Assembly (NCBI GenBank): GCA_009663005.1
Contig: VIGQ01000687.1
Location: forward strand, 1-17,500
Source: Actinidia chinensis
Lineage: Eukaryota > Streptophyta > Magnoliopsida > Ericales > Actinidiaceae
Direction: 5' to 3'
Length of the DNA stretch: 17,500 bases
Made by a program: the position numbers and the translations under genes. How positions within the stretch are numbered: the stretch's first letter is position 1; every line of letters starts with the position of its first letter. This document shows, piece after piece, positions 1 to 8,534 of this stretch. The notes below the pieces were generated by a model. The model worked only from the letters and a program-made list of their open reading frames with translations. It ran no database searches and was not told the DNA's origin.

Positions 1-300
1 CTAATTTCTAATTGATTTACTTAATATTTCGAATTGCAGGTTTGCTAATGATTGATTGACTAACCACGGGACTCGATTGGATGGATGGCATGTGCTCTCC
101 TATACCTAAGATCCTGCCTCAAGGGTTAAGGATGAATAATGGAGGGCTTTAAGCCTTTAAGGGATTTTAGGATATTGGTTAAGGTTTAGGGTAGGTAGAG
201 TTTTATAGCAGGTTTTGGGTTTGGGGTTTAACGGTTAAGATTTGGGGTTAGAGATTAGGATTTCAGGGTCTAGGATATGGGGGGTTTAAATTTATGTTCA
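1..300. repeat. Left copy of a long direct repeat, G-rich with degenerate telomere-like words
   Basis: This stretch aligns in the same orientation with 17237-17500. Shared landmarks are GATTGGATGG followed by a GGATGCCATGT-like word, CTCTCCTAT, CCTCAAGG, GGATAATGGAGGG-like text and CTTTAAGGGATTTT. From about 180 it becomes strand-biased (TTTGGGGTTTA, GGTTTAGGG) and resembles degenerate telomere repeats, but no regular 7-bp array is present. The repeat probably runs past the window's left edge. It may be the U3 part of an LTR, because an LTR-like motif follows directly at 301-392. No gene is visible. Confidence 0.6.
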
Positions 301-392
301 CGAGGGTGATAACTAACTTGCGTTTAAGTGGCCCGGGTGGCAGTCGGAGGCATTAACCGGGGTTCTCTTTTGTAGGTTCCAGACTCATGTGA
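301..392 (+). mobile_element. LTR-like R/U5 fragment
   Basis: The words TAACTAACTTG, GTCGGAGGCATTAACCGGGG, TTCTCTTTTGTAGGTTCC and GACTCAT match the order found near the R/U5 part of many plant LTR retrotransposons (CTAACTTGAGCGTCGGAG followed by a GCAGGT word). A diverged second copy of the same order lies at 1986-2110, and a third within the solo LTR near 9786. No primer-binding site or LTR end can be fixed here, so this is a fragment call from motif memory. Confidence 0.45.
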
Positions 393-971
393 TCCAATCA
401 TCTTCTCCATTTGGCCTTAATCATCGTATTAGTGATAGTAATCTTTTGTCTCTAAATACCATCGTGCTATGTTCTTACTTGAGTACTTATTCTGTTAACT
501 TTATATTTGCCCTATAGGCACCGACCTGATGGCTTGCCTTCCCACCATTCCGCTTTTTAAGGGCATGGGTAGAGGTGCAAATTAAGTCAGGCTCAGTGAG
601 GCCAACCCAAACCGTTCGGGCTTGTGTCCAGCCCGTTATAAGCCCATTTCCAAACCAGACATAGGCTGGACAACCCCCTGCGAAAGCCCAGCTTGCTTCC
701 TAGCCGGCTCAATTCAGCCAAATCCCAGCCAATTCGGTTCTCCTGCCAGCCCTGGACCGCGAGATGGACCGTTTGCATAGCCTGCCGACACAGTTTTGGT
801 CCAGGCCCGACTGGACCAGCCCACCCCTGTAGTGTCGTGATCAAAAAAGAAATTTTGAATTTCAGGGGGTTGTGTGCGAGAGGGCGAGAACATACCAGAG
901 ACCAAACACTATTTGTATTTAAAAATGTATATTCTAATAATAGATATACTACATATGAAAAATGCGAAAAA

Positions 972-1041
972 CTTATTCTTGCGAGAATCGAATCTTGACC
1001 TCTAGCACCCGAAGCGAGAAATCTACAAATGGACAAACACT
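972..1041 (-). pseudogene. tRNA-Pro(CGG)-like relic, array unit 2
   Basis: On the minus strand the anticodon arm reads TTCTCGCTTCGGGTGC, with loop TTCGGGT and anticodon CGG (bases 1009-1011). The T-arm follows as GATTCGATTCTC. Plant tRNA-Pro genes have this same anticodon arm. The D-arm is damaged (GTCCATTTGTAG in place of GTCTAGTGGTA), one side of the anticodon stem has a CTAGAG error, and the acceptor stem does not pair. It is a relic or short-element head, not a functional tRNA gene. Confidence 0.6.
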
Positions 1042-1111
1042 CATTCATATTTGAAAATATTAAATTTTAATTAAAATATATACATAACATATGAAAAATG
1101 AAAAAAAAACT

Positions 1112-1182
1112 TCTTTCTCTTGCGGGAATCGAAATCACGACCTCTTCACCCGAAGCAAGAAACAATACCATGGGACCAACAC
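1112..1182 (-). pseudogene. tRNA-Pro(CGG)-like relic, array unit 3 (best preserved A box)
   Basis: The minus strand reads TTGGTCCCATGGTAT, close to the A box of tRNA-Pro, then TTGCTTCGGGTG with anticodon CGG (1150-1152), then GATTTCGATTCCCGC as a T-arm with one extra T. This unit keeps both internal RNA polymerase III promoter boxes in recognisable form. No acceptor-stem pairing is seen at the ends, and no T-run terminator of minus-strand polarity sits immediately after the T-arm; the next T-run (A-run on the plus strand) is near 1100-1109. Confidence 0.6.
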
Positions 1183-1252
1183 TCATTCGTAATTGAAAAC
1201 GTTAGATTTTAATAGTAAATATTACATACGTATGAAAATGAAAAAAACTTCT

Positions 1253-1325
1253 TCCTTTTGCGAGAATCGAACTCGCGATTTCTCGCATCTGAAGCGAGAA
1301 ATCATACTATTCGAGTTGGTCCAGT
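1253..1325 (-). pseudogene. tRNA-Pro-derived relic with anticodon changed to CAG, array unit 4
   Basis: The minus strand reads TATGATTTCTCGCTTCAGAT, then GCGAGAAATCGCGAGTTCG. Anticodon stem (TCTCGC/GCGAGA) and T-arm (GCGAG, loop TTCGATT, CTCGC) both still pair perfectly. The loop is TTCAGAT instead of TTCGGGT, so the triplet at 1289-1291 would be CAG (Leu type) by point change. The D-arm is broken. The T-run for polymerase III termination would be the A-run at 1241-1247 on the plus strand. Confidence 0.6.
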
Positions 1326-1554
1326 TGGATAGGGAATGGGACAGTCCCATGATCCGTGCTGGATTGGGATTTGGCGTCGAGCGGGCCCAACCCGAACTTG
1401 CCTACAGTTGTTGGATGGGCTCAGCCTGGGACCGAGCCCTTTCCAAAACCGTGATCAAATTGGGTGGGGCAGCCCGCGACCGAGCCCTTCAACCCGGGAT
1501 CAATGGGTTGGCCAGCCCGGACCGGACCCAAATTTTGCAGCTCTAGTCAATGGG

Positions 1555-1985
1555 ATTAATTAATTTAGCACGTTGGAATGGGATGGTCATATTTCAAGCC
1601 CATTTATATATTGGGTTGGGCTTGAAAATTTATTTTGAAGCCAAACCCAGGCCCGAATACTTAATATTAATTATTTTACCAATATTTTTTGTACGAAAAG
1701 AGTGAATATAAAGAAAAAATGGGTATTGTATAATCTAATAGTAGGTACCATTTATTTACTGCCCGAATGAATATTTTTCATTACTGTTAATCTCACTACT
1801 TTTAGGCTATGTTTCTCATATAAAGTTATATAAGAACTCTTCTTTGCCACTTGATAGTTTGGCCAGACTAAATTGGAGTCAGGACATCCGAATAAGATGT
1901 CTTGGTTAAGTAAACATGTCATATATAAAGCTTGGATTCCCCAACTGTATGGTATGGAACAATCATTGATTTTTCTATATTTATA
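1555..1985. other. AT-rich stretch without recognised feature
   Basis: Nothing coding was seen. The text from 1566 to 1660 (GGGATGG, AAGCCCATTT, GGTTGGGCTTG, AACCCAGGCCCG) resembles the GC-rich arms of the hAT-like element next to it, and may be debris of a related insertion. A TATATAAAG word at 1922-1930 precedes the LTR-like motif at 1986 and could be its TATA box. Confidence 0.4.
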
Positions 1986-2110
1986 ATCTTGAGGGCCCTA
2001 GCTAACTTGGGCATGGGAGTGCGCGTTGGCTGACCGCAGGCCAGGGCCGGACGGAATGACTGGGGAAAAACCCCAAGGGGGTTCTGCTTTATAGGTCTTA
2101 GACTCATTCA
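1986..2110 (+). mobile_element. Second LTR-like R/U5 fragment
   Basis: The order GAGGGCCCTAGCTAACTTGGG, GGACGGAATGACTGGGG, GGTTCTGCTTTATAGGTCTT and GACTCATTC parallels 301-392 (GAGGGTGATAACTAACTTG, GGAGGCATTAACCGGGG, GGTTCTCTTTTGTAGGTTCC, GACTCATGT). The sequence upstream of each motif is unrelated, so the two look like different LTR families sharing a conserved segment. Further down, TATAAATAGG occurs at 2171-2180, on the wrong side to serve this LTR. No end or target duplication could be fixed. Confidence 0.4.
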
Positions 2111-2206
2111 CGGTGGATTTCGTCATCTCTTCATTGGACTGGATGACAAATAAGTACGATTTTTTTACCCTATAAATAGGTATGGTGTACTTGATCTTTT
2201 GAATGG

Positions 2207-2259
2207 TGAAACAATAATTCATATAGGGTTGATATTTGGGATGCTGAAACAATAATTCA
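2207..2259 (+). repeat. Short direct repeat, 15 bp, 38 bp apart
   Basis: TGAAACAATAATTCA occurs exactly at 2207-2221 and 2245-2259; the flanks GAATGG/GGATGC and TATA/GATA are also similar. It may be a local duplication. No function is suggested. Confidence 0.6.
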
Positions 2260-2436
2260 GATAAGTTGTTATTTTCTTAGGTCGACTGTTGGGTGTGTCA
2301 TCATTGGTTTATGACATAGATAATAGATTATCAATCCTAGGACTATAATTTATTAATTAGGCGCTTATTAACAGTGATCGAGTCAACAATGAGACGAAGG
2401 GACTTTTCCTATGAATGAATAGAGCCCTGTTCTTGT

Positions 2437-3017
2437 AAGCAGTTCAGGTTTTTGGTCTTCTTGAGTTGTTTTTTTTATTTTTGTTAAGGCTAATTGTGGG
2501 GCTTGGTATAATTAAGACACAATCATAGGAATCTCTCTGACCGGCATTCGACTTTATATTGTATGAGTTTCCTTTTTGTGGTTTCTTTCTGTGGTTCTGG
2601 TTGAGGCTCACTGGATGGCCATTGGCTTCATTAAATCTATTTTGTGCGTTTATCATTTAATCCCCCAAATTAAAAGGAAAAACAACAAGTTTGTTTCTTA
2701 TGTTTATCGGATCAGCAAATGATATACGCGATTAGCCCGTTGTAGCAGTTCAAGTTTTTTGTCTTCTTTAGTTTTTCTCTTATTTTTTTAAGGCAAGTGT
2801 TGGGCTTGGTATAATTAAAGAAAAATCATAGATCTCTCTGATGATTTGATTCTTTAATAATTGGATGAGTTCCTTTTTTTGGTTTCTTGTGGTTTGGTTG
2901 AGCTCACTGATTGGCATTGGCTTCATTAATCATTTTGTGGTTTCTATTTAATTCCCCACAAATAAAGGGAAACAATACAAGTTGTTCTTATGTTTATCGG
3001 TACAGCATATGATCAGC
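2437..3017 (+). repeat. Tandem duplication, two units of about 285 and 275 bp
   Basis: Unit 1 is about 2437-2724 and unit 2 about 2743-3017. Both run through GCAGTTCA(A/G)GTTTTT, GTCTTCTT, GGGCTTGGTATAATTAA, ATCATAG, TCTCTCTGA, TGGTTTCTT, GGTTGAG, GGCATTGGCTTCATTAA-like text, and end at CTTATGTTTATCGG with CAGCA(A/T)ATGAT. They differ by many one- to three-base indels and few substitutions. No open frame is shared, so this looks like noncoding DNA duplicated locally. Confidence 0.75.
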
Positions 3018-3999
3018 TTGAACTGGTGTTTATATGCATAATTATTTGGTAAATATGGGAAGGTAATCATCAGATGTGGGGCGCAGTCATTTTTTACTGC
3101 CTTGCCAATACACATTTTCACAATCTTGTAACCTCCAAGGGTTTAGTATAAAAAAACTAGAGAGGTAGTTGAATTTTGCTGGTTCCCACCCTTAATTTTT
3201 AATTTTGTGATGAGGATGTAGGCAATCGGTGAGATTCCCCAAAGGCAACAGTATTATCCAACGGGTCTGTTGGGCTCGCTTGAATTAAGGAAGACGTGCT
3301 TTATTTTATGCTGAGGCCTGATTGGCAAAAGGCGCACGGTTAGGGAAGGGTGTGGGACTACTAAGTATGCAAATAATTTGAAGATATGGTTTTGGTATTC
3401 TCTAAAAGTGTAAGAATGTACTAATCTAATAGTGGCCATTTATGCTGTTTCATACTTCCAATGGCTCTGGGGCATTTCTGGAAGGTTTAAAGCTCGAAAT
3501 AAAGGAAATGACGAGAGTTCCAATGTGGCTTTTTGCTTTGGAATTAATTACCTCCTACAAAGATTGTTGTTTGTTTGCATTCTTACTTTCAGAGAAGATT
3601 AATTATTCATGGCCACTTATATATATATTACATATGTTGGAAGCAAAAAGGTAGTATAAGTCGGAGATCATCTGTTTCATTGGCTTTATATTCTTGTTCT
3701 TTATAATTGTTGAAGTAGATTTTAGAAGTTTGTCTTTGTATCCATAGATGCATTTGTTTGGTAAAAAGTCTTCAACATTTCTATTTTGATCATCTTTTAC
3801 CGTTCAAGCTGAGTTCGGGTTGCTTTGGATTGGAATAATGAGCAAACATAACTTGTATAGTGGCCCGTCATTACTAAGGGTGTTTGCAAGCCAGTGATGA
3901 TATAGTGGTTGCTCTTTTCTGTACCAGTAGTAAATATCGCCCGCGTTCACATATAAGGGCAGTGAAATTGGGCTAATCCGTTGCAGCGAGGGGATACAT
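3018..3999. other. AT-rich intergenic stretch
   Basis: Nothing convincing was seen. Open frames of 61 and 70 codons at 3254-3439 (minus) and 3442-3654 (plus) have no recognisable motif and their length is expected by chance. A TATATATATTACATATG word lies near 3620. No paired inverted or direct repeat was found by eye. Confidence 0.4.
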
Positions 4000-4434
4000 A
4001 TGCTTATGAACTTTGTGTTTGGATCAAAGATTTGTGGGGGAAAAGAAAATAAAAATAAAAAAGTTAAGATCGAACCATTGGATCCTCTACCATTCCGTTC
4101 TTTTTATCTCACTAAATCCTTGATCCAACACAACATAGACTTCCAGAATTCATGTCTAGTATTACTCGCAAATGACATACCCAACTATTCCGAAGGCTTG
4201 TATAATCATTTATACCCCTTTTTGTTTGGGCATGTGGATTTATGGGAACTTATGTCGTATGAGTTCTCTCAATTGGACCCTATGTCAATTGTCAGTTCTG
4301 TTTTTCTGTTATTTATTAGGTGCAAGTGTACCATTGTAATAGTTTTTATGGGCAACATTTTTGCAGAACCAGGTTTAAAACGGGGCAGGGACATGCATGG
4401 AGTTGTTGGAATTTGGGTGGGTAAGTTGGCATGA
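4000..4434 (+). CDS. Orphan open reading frame, 144 aa, probably not a gene
   Basis: The frame opens at a true ATG (4000-4002) and runs 144 codons, the longest ATG-started frame of its kind in the AT-rich left half. The product has a lysine-rich stretch (about residues 15-25, ENKNKKVKIEP) and a hydrophobic stretch (about residues 98-118) that could be one membrane segment. I recognise no domain. No TATA box at a suitable distance and no splice sites stand out. A 435-base open frame is long for AT-rich DNA but not decisive, so I list it only as a candidate that expression or homology could rescue. Confidence 0.12.
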   Translation: MLMNFVFGSKICGGKENKNKKVKIEPLDPLPFRSFYLTKSLIQHNIDFQNSCLVLLANDIPNYSEGLYNHLYPFLFGHVDLWELMSYEFSQLDPMSIVSSVFLLFIRCKCTIVIVFMGNIFAEPGLKRGRDMHGVVGIWVGKLA

Positions 4435-4871
4435 TCCATAGGACGCTGACTCATTCCTGTACTGGGTATGAATCAGTGCAAGTATGGAAACTTTCTTAAG
4501 CTGTGAGAAATCTAATCTATGTACCGTGCTGTCGACGCGTTAGCCTTATGTTTGACGCCTTCTTCTGTTTTGGACATGTAGGGATGGGAAAAATCATTAG
4601 TTAGTCTCAGACGAAGATGATTTCCACACTTGTACATCAATTGTGGTGAGCAGGATACTCTATTTATATTAGCCATGTAGGTATGATAAAACATAAAAAG
4701 AGTTAGAAGTCGCAATGACTACATAGGATTTGGGGGGGCGGAAAGAGTTACTGCCCCAAGGGCCGGATACAAGCCCTGAACAATGCCCTTTTGTATGGTT
4801 TACAGTGGTCTAATTGTCATAAGAACCGTTATCCTGTAGGAGTCTATAAGTGAGAGGTCCTATGCCAAAAA
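4435..4871. other. Intergenic stretch, nothing recognised
   Basis: The sequence is mixed in composition, with a G-run at 4732-4738. Short minus-strand frames (4269-4454, 4512-4715) show no motif. No repeat pair was seen. Confidence 0.4.
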
Positions 4872-4875
4872 TGCG

Positions 4876-4997
4876 ATTAATCGGATGTCAGTGTCATATA
4901 CTAAATTGTCATGTAGTTTATTTAAAATAATATTTTTGTTATCCGTTTTAAAATAAAATGTGTTTGCAATCATATTATCTGTTGATATCCGATTAAT
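4876..4997. mobile_element. Small foldback (MITE-like) element
   Basis: ATTAATCGGATGTCA (4876-4890) is matched by the reverse complement of 4983-4997 (ATTAATCGGATATCA), 14 of 15 bases. The interior is AT-rich and holds TTATTTAAAATAA and GTTTTAAAATAAAA. Length is about 122 bp. The flanks (ATGCG and TAACG) give no clear target duplication, so the superfamily is open. Confidence 0.45.
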
Positions 4998-5004
4998 TAA
5001 CGTT

Positions 5005-5862
5005 TTTTTTCACAGTAATTAGCTCAAAGAGTCTCAGCATAAGAATTAAAATTTGACTTTTTAAATTATGAAAATAGAGCATTAGGTGTGAGGCCACTAT
5101 ATGGTTCTAGTTCTTGAGGGCAATGAGCTATACACACGCGAAGCCAAATGTTAACTTTTTGTTGGCATATTTCTCTATTATTTGCTGATTTTAGAAGAAA
5201 GAGTCATTTTTCCAGTTAGCATAGGAAAAAATGATTTCGCACCCTACTTCTTATGATAAACATTCTATTTTGGTCTGTTAGTACGTGGACTTTTTGATTA
5301 ATACCTAATTATCTTTTTTCAGTTGAAGAAAGACGACACAAATGTTAAGTATGGAGAGGGGTTATTGAATTAATTGGCAAATGGTGGTTTTAAAGTTTAT
5401 TGTAACTTAACGGGGCGTGTATTGGTAAAAAATGGATTGTGAAAATTATTATTACCCTTTGTATATTTTACTAACACCTATTTGTTTGATGGATAATATT
5501 TTTTCGAAAAAATTTTCTACATTTTTGGGTATTTGGTAACATAAAAATAAAAGTACGGAGAGTATTTACTGGTCAATGGAAAACTTAGTTAAGAAGTAGA
5601 AAAATATTTTTTCCCTTTTTATTATGGAAAATCATGTTTGTAGGCCCGCTCACTCTCCCCTACAACCACAAATAATCATTTTTTTAAAAAAAACTGTTTC
5701 AGATTTTTTTTAAAAAAATATTATTTACACAAAAAAATGTTTTAATTTGAAAAAAAGGTTTTATAAATATGCTGGTTGGTCAAATGAAGGAAAGAATAAT
5801 ACAACGAGAGACAGAAGAGAGATTGCTTTCTTTACTACTTTTTTGGGGGGGGAAATAGTGAG
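5005..5862. other. AT-rich intergenic stretch
   Basis: Nothing coding was seen. 5480-5660 has the AT-rich, A/T-run style of plant transposon ends (GGTATTTGGTAACATAAAAATA, then TATGGAAAATCATG) but no partner repeat was found. Runs of A and T are common at 5680-5755, and a G-run occurs at 5844-5851. Confidence 0.35.
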
Positions 5863-6227
5863 TAATTTCTACTTTTTCTGGTATGAGGTTGAGGAGACCA
5901 TCAATAGGTAAAACCCAAGGAAATCATGTTCAGGGACGGAAGTCCAACATATGTTTAAGGGGGTTAAAATTATAAATTTAATATTATAATATAGGATAAT
6001 AGTGAATTTTTTTTTAATAAGGATCAAAATGTATTTGTAATATCTATATTTTTATTGGGGTGATAGTTGTAATTTATTGTTTTAGTGATAATGTAAATTT
6101 TTTTCCTCACAATTCTTGGTTGCCGCCGCCCTTGCTCATATCAACAGTCTCAAGTCTCAGAAGATGAAGATTTGCGCAATTGCAAAATTTTATTAATTGT
6201 ACAAGTTGTACTAAAAATTATAAATAG

Positions 6228-6390
6228 AAGCATTGACCTTCTCCCGCTGTCAAGCCTCTTTTTCTTTCCCTATTGTTTCCTCTCCTCTCCTGCCATCTTG
6301 ATTGCCCTCCTTCTCTTCTCAACGTGCTGCTCCTTCTTCCCCCTTAGCCCTTCCCGCCCTTCGCGCTTGGGCTCCCCCCGTTCTGCCGTA
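6228..6390 (+). other. C/T-rich segment present only in unit 1 of the tandem duplication
   Basis: Unit 1 has about 163 bases of pyrimidine-rich, GC-richer sequence (CTCCTTCTCTTC, CCCTTCCCGCCC, GGGCTCCCCCCG) between AAATTATAAATA and TCAAAATTTGC; unit 2 runs straight from AATTATATAATTATA to TCAAAATTGC (7450-7470). It resembles a plant leader or gene fragment. An open frame spans it (6172-6495) but the frame also covers the repeat, and I see no motif. Confidence 0.55.
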
Positions 6391-8510
6391 TCAAAATTTG
6401 CACACTTACATTATTTGTACCAAATCTGGATATTTGTACCAATTCTATTCAAATTTGCTCAGTTTTTATTTTCCATAAATTTATATTTGTTATAGATCTC
6501 GGTGAGTACGTTCTAAAAATAGATTTTTTATTAAAAATAAATGTGTGCAACTAAAGTTACATTAATTTAAAGTTTGAACACAAAAAATAAAAATAATAGA
6601 TGCCATGTCAGCACTCAAAGTATAATTATTTATTGACTCAAAATTTACACATTTGTACCATTTTTACATTTGTATCAATCGTAACAAAATTTGCAGAGTT
6701 TTAGTTTTACATAATTTTATACTTCATTGATAAATCTCGATGAAGACGAAGAAAAATATATATTTTTTTAAAAAATAAATGGTTATAACAAATTTATACC
6801 AATATAAAGTTTGAAACACAAACAATAAAAACTAGACGCCACAATTGAACCACCAATTTGAAAAATATAGTTTGATCTATCCTTTTCTAATATAAAATTG
6901 AACCAAAATTTATTCAATTATAACAAAATTTACACAATTTAAAAATAAAATTGGCATGCTTGCACTAATTGAGATAATTTTTTCATAAAATATAGTCTAG
7001 AATTTGCAAAATTATAAAAAACATTGCACGTTTTAACCAAACTTTAAAAACTTGTATAAATTTGACAAAAAACACTATTTGTACCAAAAATTCAACTTGA
7101 AAATTTTCTAACTTTTTTATGGTATGGGTTTTGAGGAGACCATTCATGGGTAAAAACCCAAAGGCTAAGTTCAGGGACGAAGCTCAAAATATTAGTTGAG
7201 TGAGTTTTAAAATTATTAAATTATATATAATATAGGATAATAGTGAATTTTTTTTTAATAGGTCAAAATTGTATTGGTAATATATATATTTTTATTGGGG
7301 TGATAGTGTTATTTTTTTTTAAATGATAATGTAATTTTTTTCACTCACTATTTTCCTTCTGGGTTGACCTCCGGCCCGTGCTCATATCAACAGTTCAGAA
7401 GATGAAGATTGCGCAATTTGCAAATTTATCTAGTACAAGTGTACTAAAAATTATATAATTATATCAAAATTGCACACTTAACATTATTTGTCCAAATCTG
7501 GATATTTGTACAAATTATATTCAAATTTGCTCAGTTTTTATTTCCATAAATTTTATATTGCTATAGATCTCGGTGAGTACGTTCAAATAGATTTTTTATT
7601 AAAAATTAAAGTGGGCAAACTAAAAGTACATTAATTTAAAGTTTGACACCAAAAAATAAATAAATAGATGCCATGTCAGCACTCAAAGTTAATTATTTAT
7701 TGACCCAAAATTTACACATTGTACCAATTTTTACATTTGTAATCAATCGAACACAAATGTTGACAGGGTTGTAGTTTTACATTAATTTTATACTTCATTG
7801 ATAAATCCGATGAAGACGAAGAAAAATATATATTTTTTTAAAAAATATAAATGGTTATAACAAATTTATACCAATAAAAGGTTGAAACACAAACAATAAA
7901 AACTAGACGCCACAAATTTGGAACCACCAATTGAAAAATATAAGTTGATCTATACTTTTCTAAGATGTACATTGAACACAATTTATTCATATAACAAAAT
8001 TACACAATTTAAAAATAAAATTGGCATGCTGGCACTTAATTGAGATACTTTTTTCATAAAATATAGTCAGAATTTGCAAAAAAATTATAAAACATTGCAC
8101 GTTTTAACCAAATTTAAAAAACGTGTATAATTTGACAAAAAAACACTAAAAAAAAAATTTGTACCAAACAATTCAACAATAGTCATAAAATTACATAATT
8201 GGGAGATTTTTTATAGAATATCAAATCAAAACTTGCAAATTGTAGAAGATTTGAACTTTGAATCATCTTTGCCTCAACTGTAGGAAAATTTACACACTTG
8301 ATCAATTATACTAAATTTTGTACCAATTGTACCAAATTAAAACTTTTATTTTTTTATATTCAATATGAATTTAAATTTAAGATCTCGATGGGCACATTTC
8401 AAAAAATACTATTTTTTAAAATACAATATTTTATAATAAAAGTTATATGAACTTTAAATTTGAAAACACCAAAAAAACAAAAAGTAAATGCTACATCGTG
8501 TTGCCTCAAA
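6391..8510 (+). repeat. Five copies of a degenerate subrepeat of about 230 bp
   Basis: Copies start near 6391, 6641, 7463, 7704 and 8284. Each opens with AAAATTTRCACAYTT, goes on to TTGTACCAA-like text, then a GATCTCGRTG(A/G)G or AAATC(T)CGATGAAG word followed by an A/T-rich part, and ends in AAAGTTTGAAACACAAA-like text, AATAAAAA and a (T/C)AGATGCCA or TAGACGCCAC or AAATGCTACAT word. The first four fall two per unit of the larger tandem duplication; the fifth is outside it and the most diverged. So the 230-bp repeat existed before the larger duplication. Confidence 0.65.
6872..6896 (+). repeat. 25-bp exact inverted match to 8752-8776
   Basis: The sequence here, starting TTGATCTATCC, equals the reverse complement of 8752-8776 over 25 bases. 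A diverged copy lies in unit 2 of the large duplication near 7944-7965 (GTTGATCTATACTTTTCTAA). The 8752-8776 partner is in the right arm of a MITE-like element, so this is probably an older remnant of the same element family in opposite orientation. Confidence 0.7.
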
Positions 8511-8534
8511 AAACTATTTGTGTTAAATTTCATC

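Larger units (their letters stand above)
842..1325 (-). repeat. About 135-bp tandem array, four units, each with a tRNA-Pro-like body
   Basis: A unit consists of a tRNA-like half and an AT-rich spacer. The word GACCAA(A)CACT recurs near 900, 1031 and 1174 and decays to TTGGTCCAG near 1316, giving periods of about 131, 142 and 137. The spacers share ATTTGAAAA, TTAGATTTTAAT and CATATGAAAAATG. Read on the minus strand, each unit gives the 3' two-thirds of a tRNA. The first unit (about 842-910) is the most decayed: GAGGGCGAGAACATACCA survives, but the T-arm is lost. The array sits between the two GC-rich arms of the hAT-like element. Confidence 0.65.
570..1545. mobile_element. Non-autonomous hAT-like DNA transposon
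   Basis: The left end reads TAGAGGTGCAAATTAAGTC and the right end, reverse-complemented, reads TAGAGCTGCAAAATTTGGGTC, so the terminal inverted repeats agree over most of the first 20 bases. The flanks are GGCATGGG (562-569) and GTCAATGGG (1546-1554), which match as a target duplication of about 8 bp apart from one substitution and one inserted base. An 8-bp duplication and TAGNGGTG-type ends are typical of the hAT superfamily. The arms (about 590-835 and 1325-1530) are GC-rich with many GGGC/GCCC words; the core is AT-rich and carries a tRNA-like array. No transposase is encoded. An alternative reading has a smaller element ending at CACCCCTG (827-834). Confidence 0.6.
5863..8178 (+). repeat. 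Tandem duplication, units of about 1240 and 1075 bp
   Basis: Unit 1 (about 5863-7103) and unit 2 (about 7104-8178) are colinear: GAGGAGACCAT, GTTCAGGGACG, ATAGGATAATAGTGAATTTT, CTCATATCAACAGT, GAAGATGAAGATT, CCAAATCTGGATATTTGTAC, ATAGATCTCGGTGAGTACG, GATGCCATGTCAGCACTC, TAAAAACTAGACGCCAC and ACATTGCACGTTTTAACC occur once in each. The offset falls from about 1243 at the start to about 1081 at the end, mostly because unit 1 holds a 163-bp C/T-rich segment missing from unit 2. Other differences are mainly short indels. No frame survives in both units, so the duplicated DNA looks noncoding, perhaps part of a large DNA transposon. Confidence 0.85.

Noticed and set aside
180..300. Interstitial telomere array
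   Set aside because: Words such as GGTTTAGGG occur, but no regular 7-bp repeat of TTTAGGG is kept; the text is only G-rich and similar by style.
593..1048. 151-codon frame on the minus strand
   Set aside because: It spans the GC-rich arm and two tRNA-like units of the hAT-like element; its start is GC-rich transposon arm sequence and no protein motif is visible. Composition explains the opening.
972..1325. Functional tRNA-Pro genes
   Set aside because: D-arms are broken and acceptor stems do not pair in any unit, so they are relics or transposon parts.
2171..2180. TATAAATAGG as a gene promoter
   Set aside because: No open frame or leader-like sequence follows; a chance word in AT-rich DNA next to an LTR-like fragment is more likely.
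6172..6495. 107-codon plus-strand frame with many hydrophobic residues
   Set aside because: It covers a C/T-rich insert plus tandem repeat sequence; the sister unit does not keep it and it starts without a sensible context.
5863..8510. CRISPR-like array
   Set aside because: The repeats are about 230 bp and degenerate, without short identical repeats and unique spacers; the DNA is of plant type.
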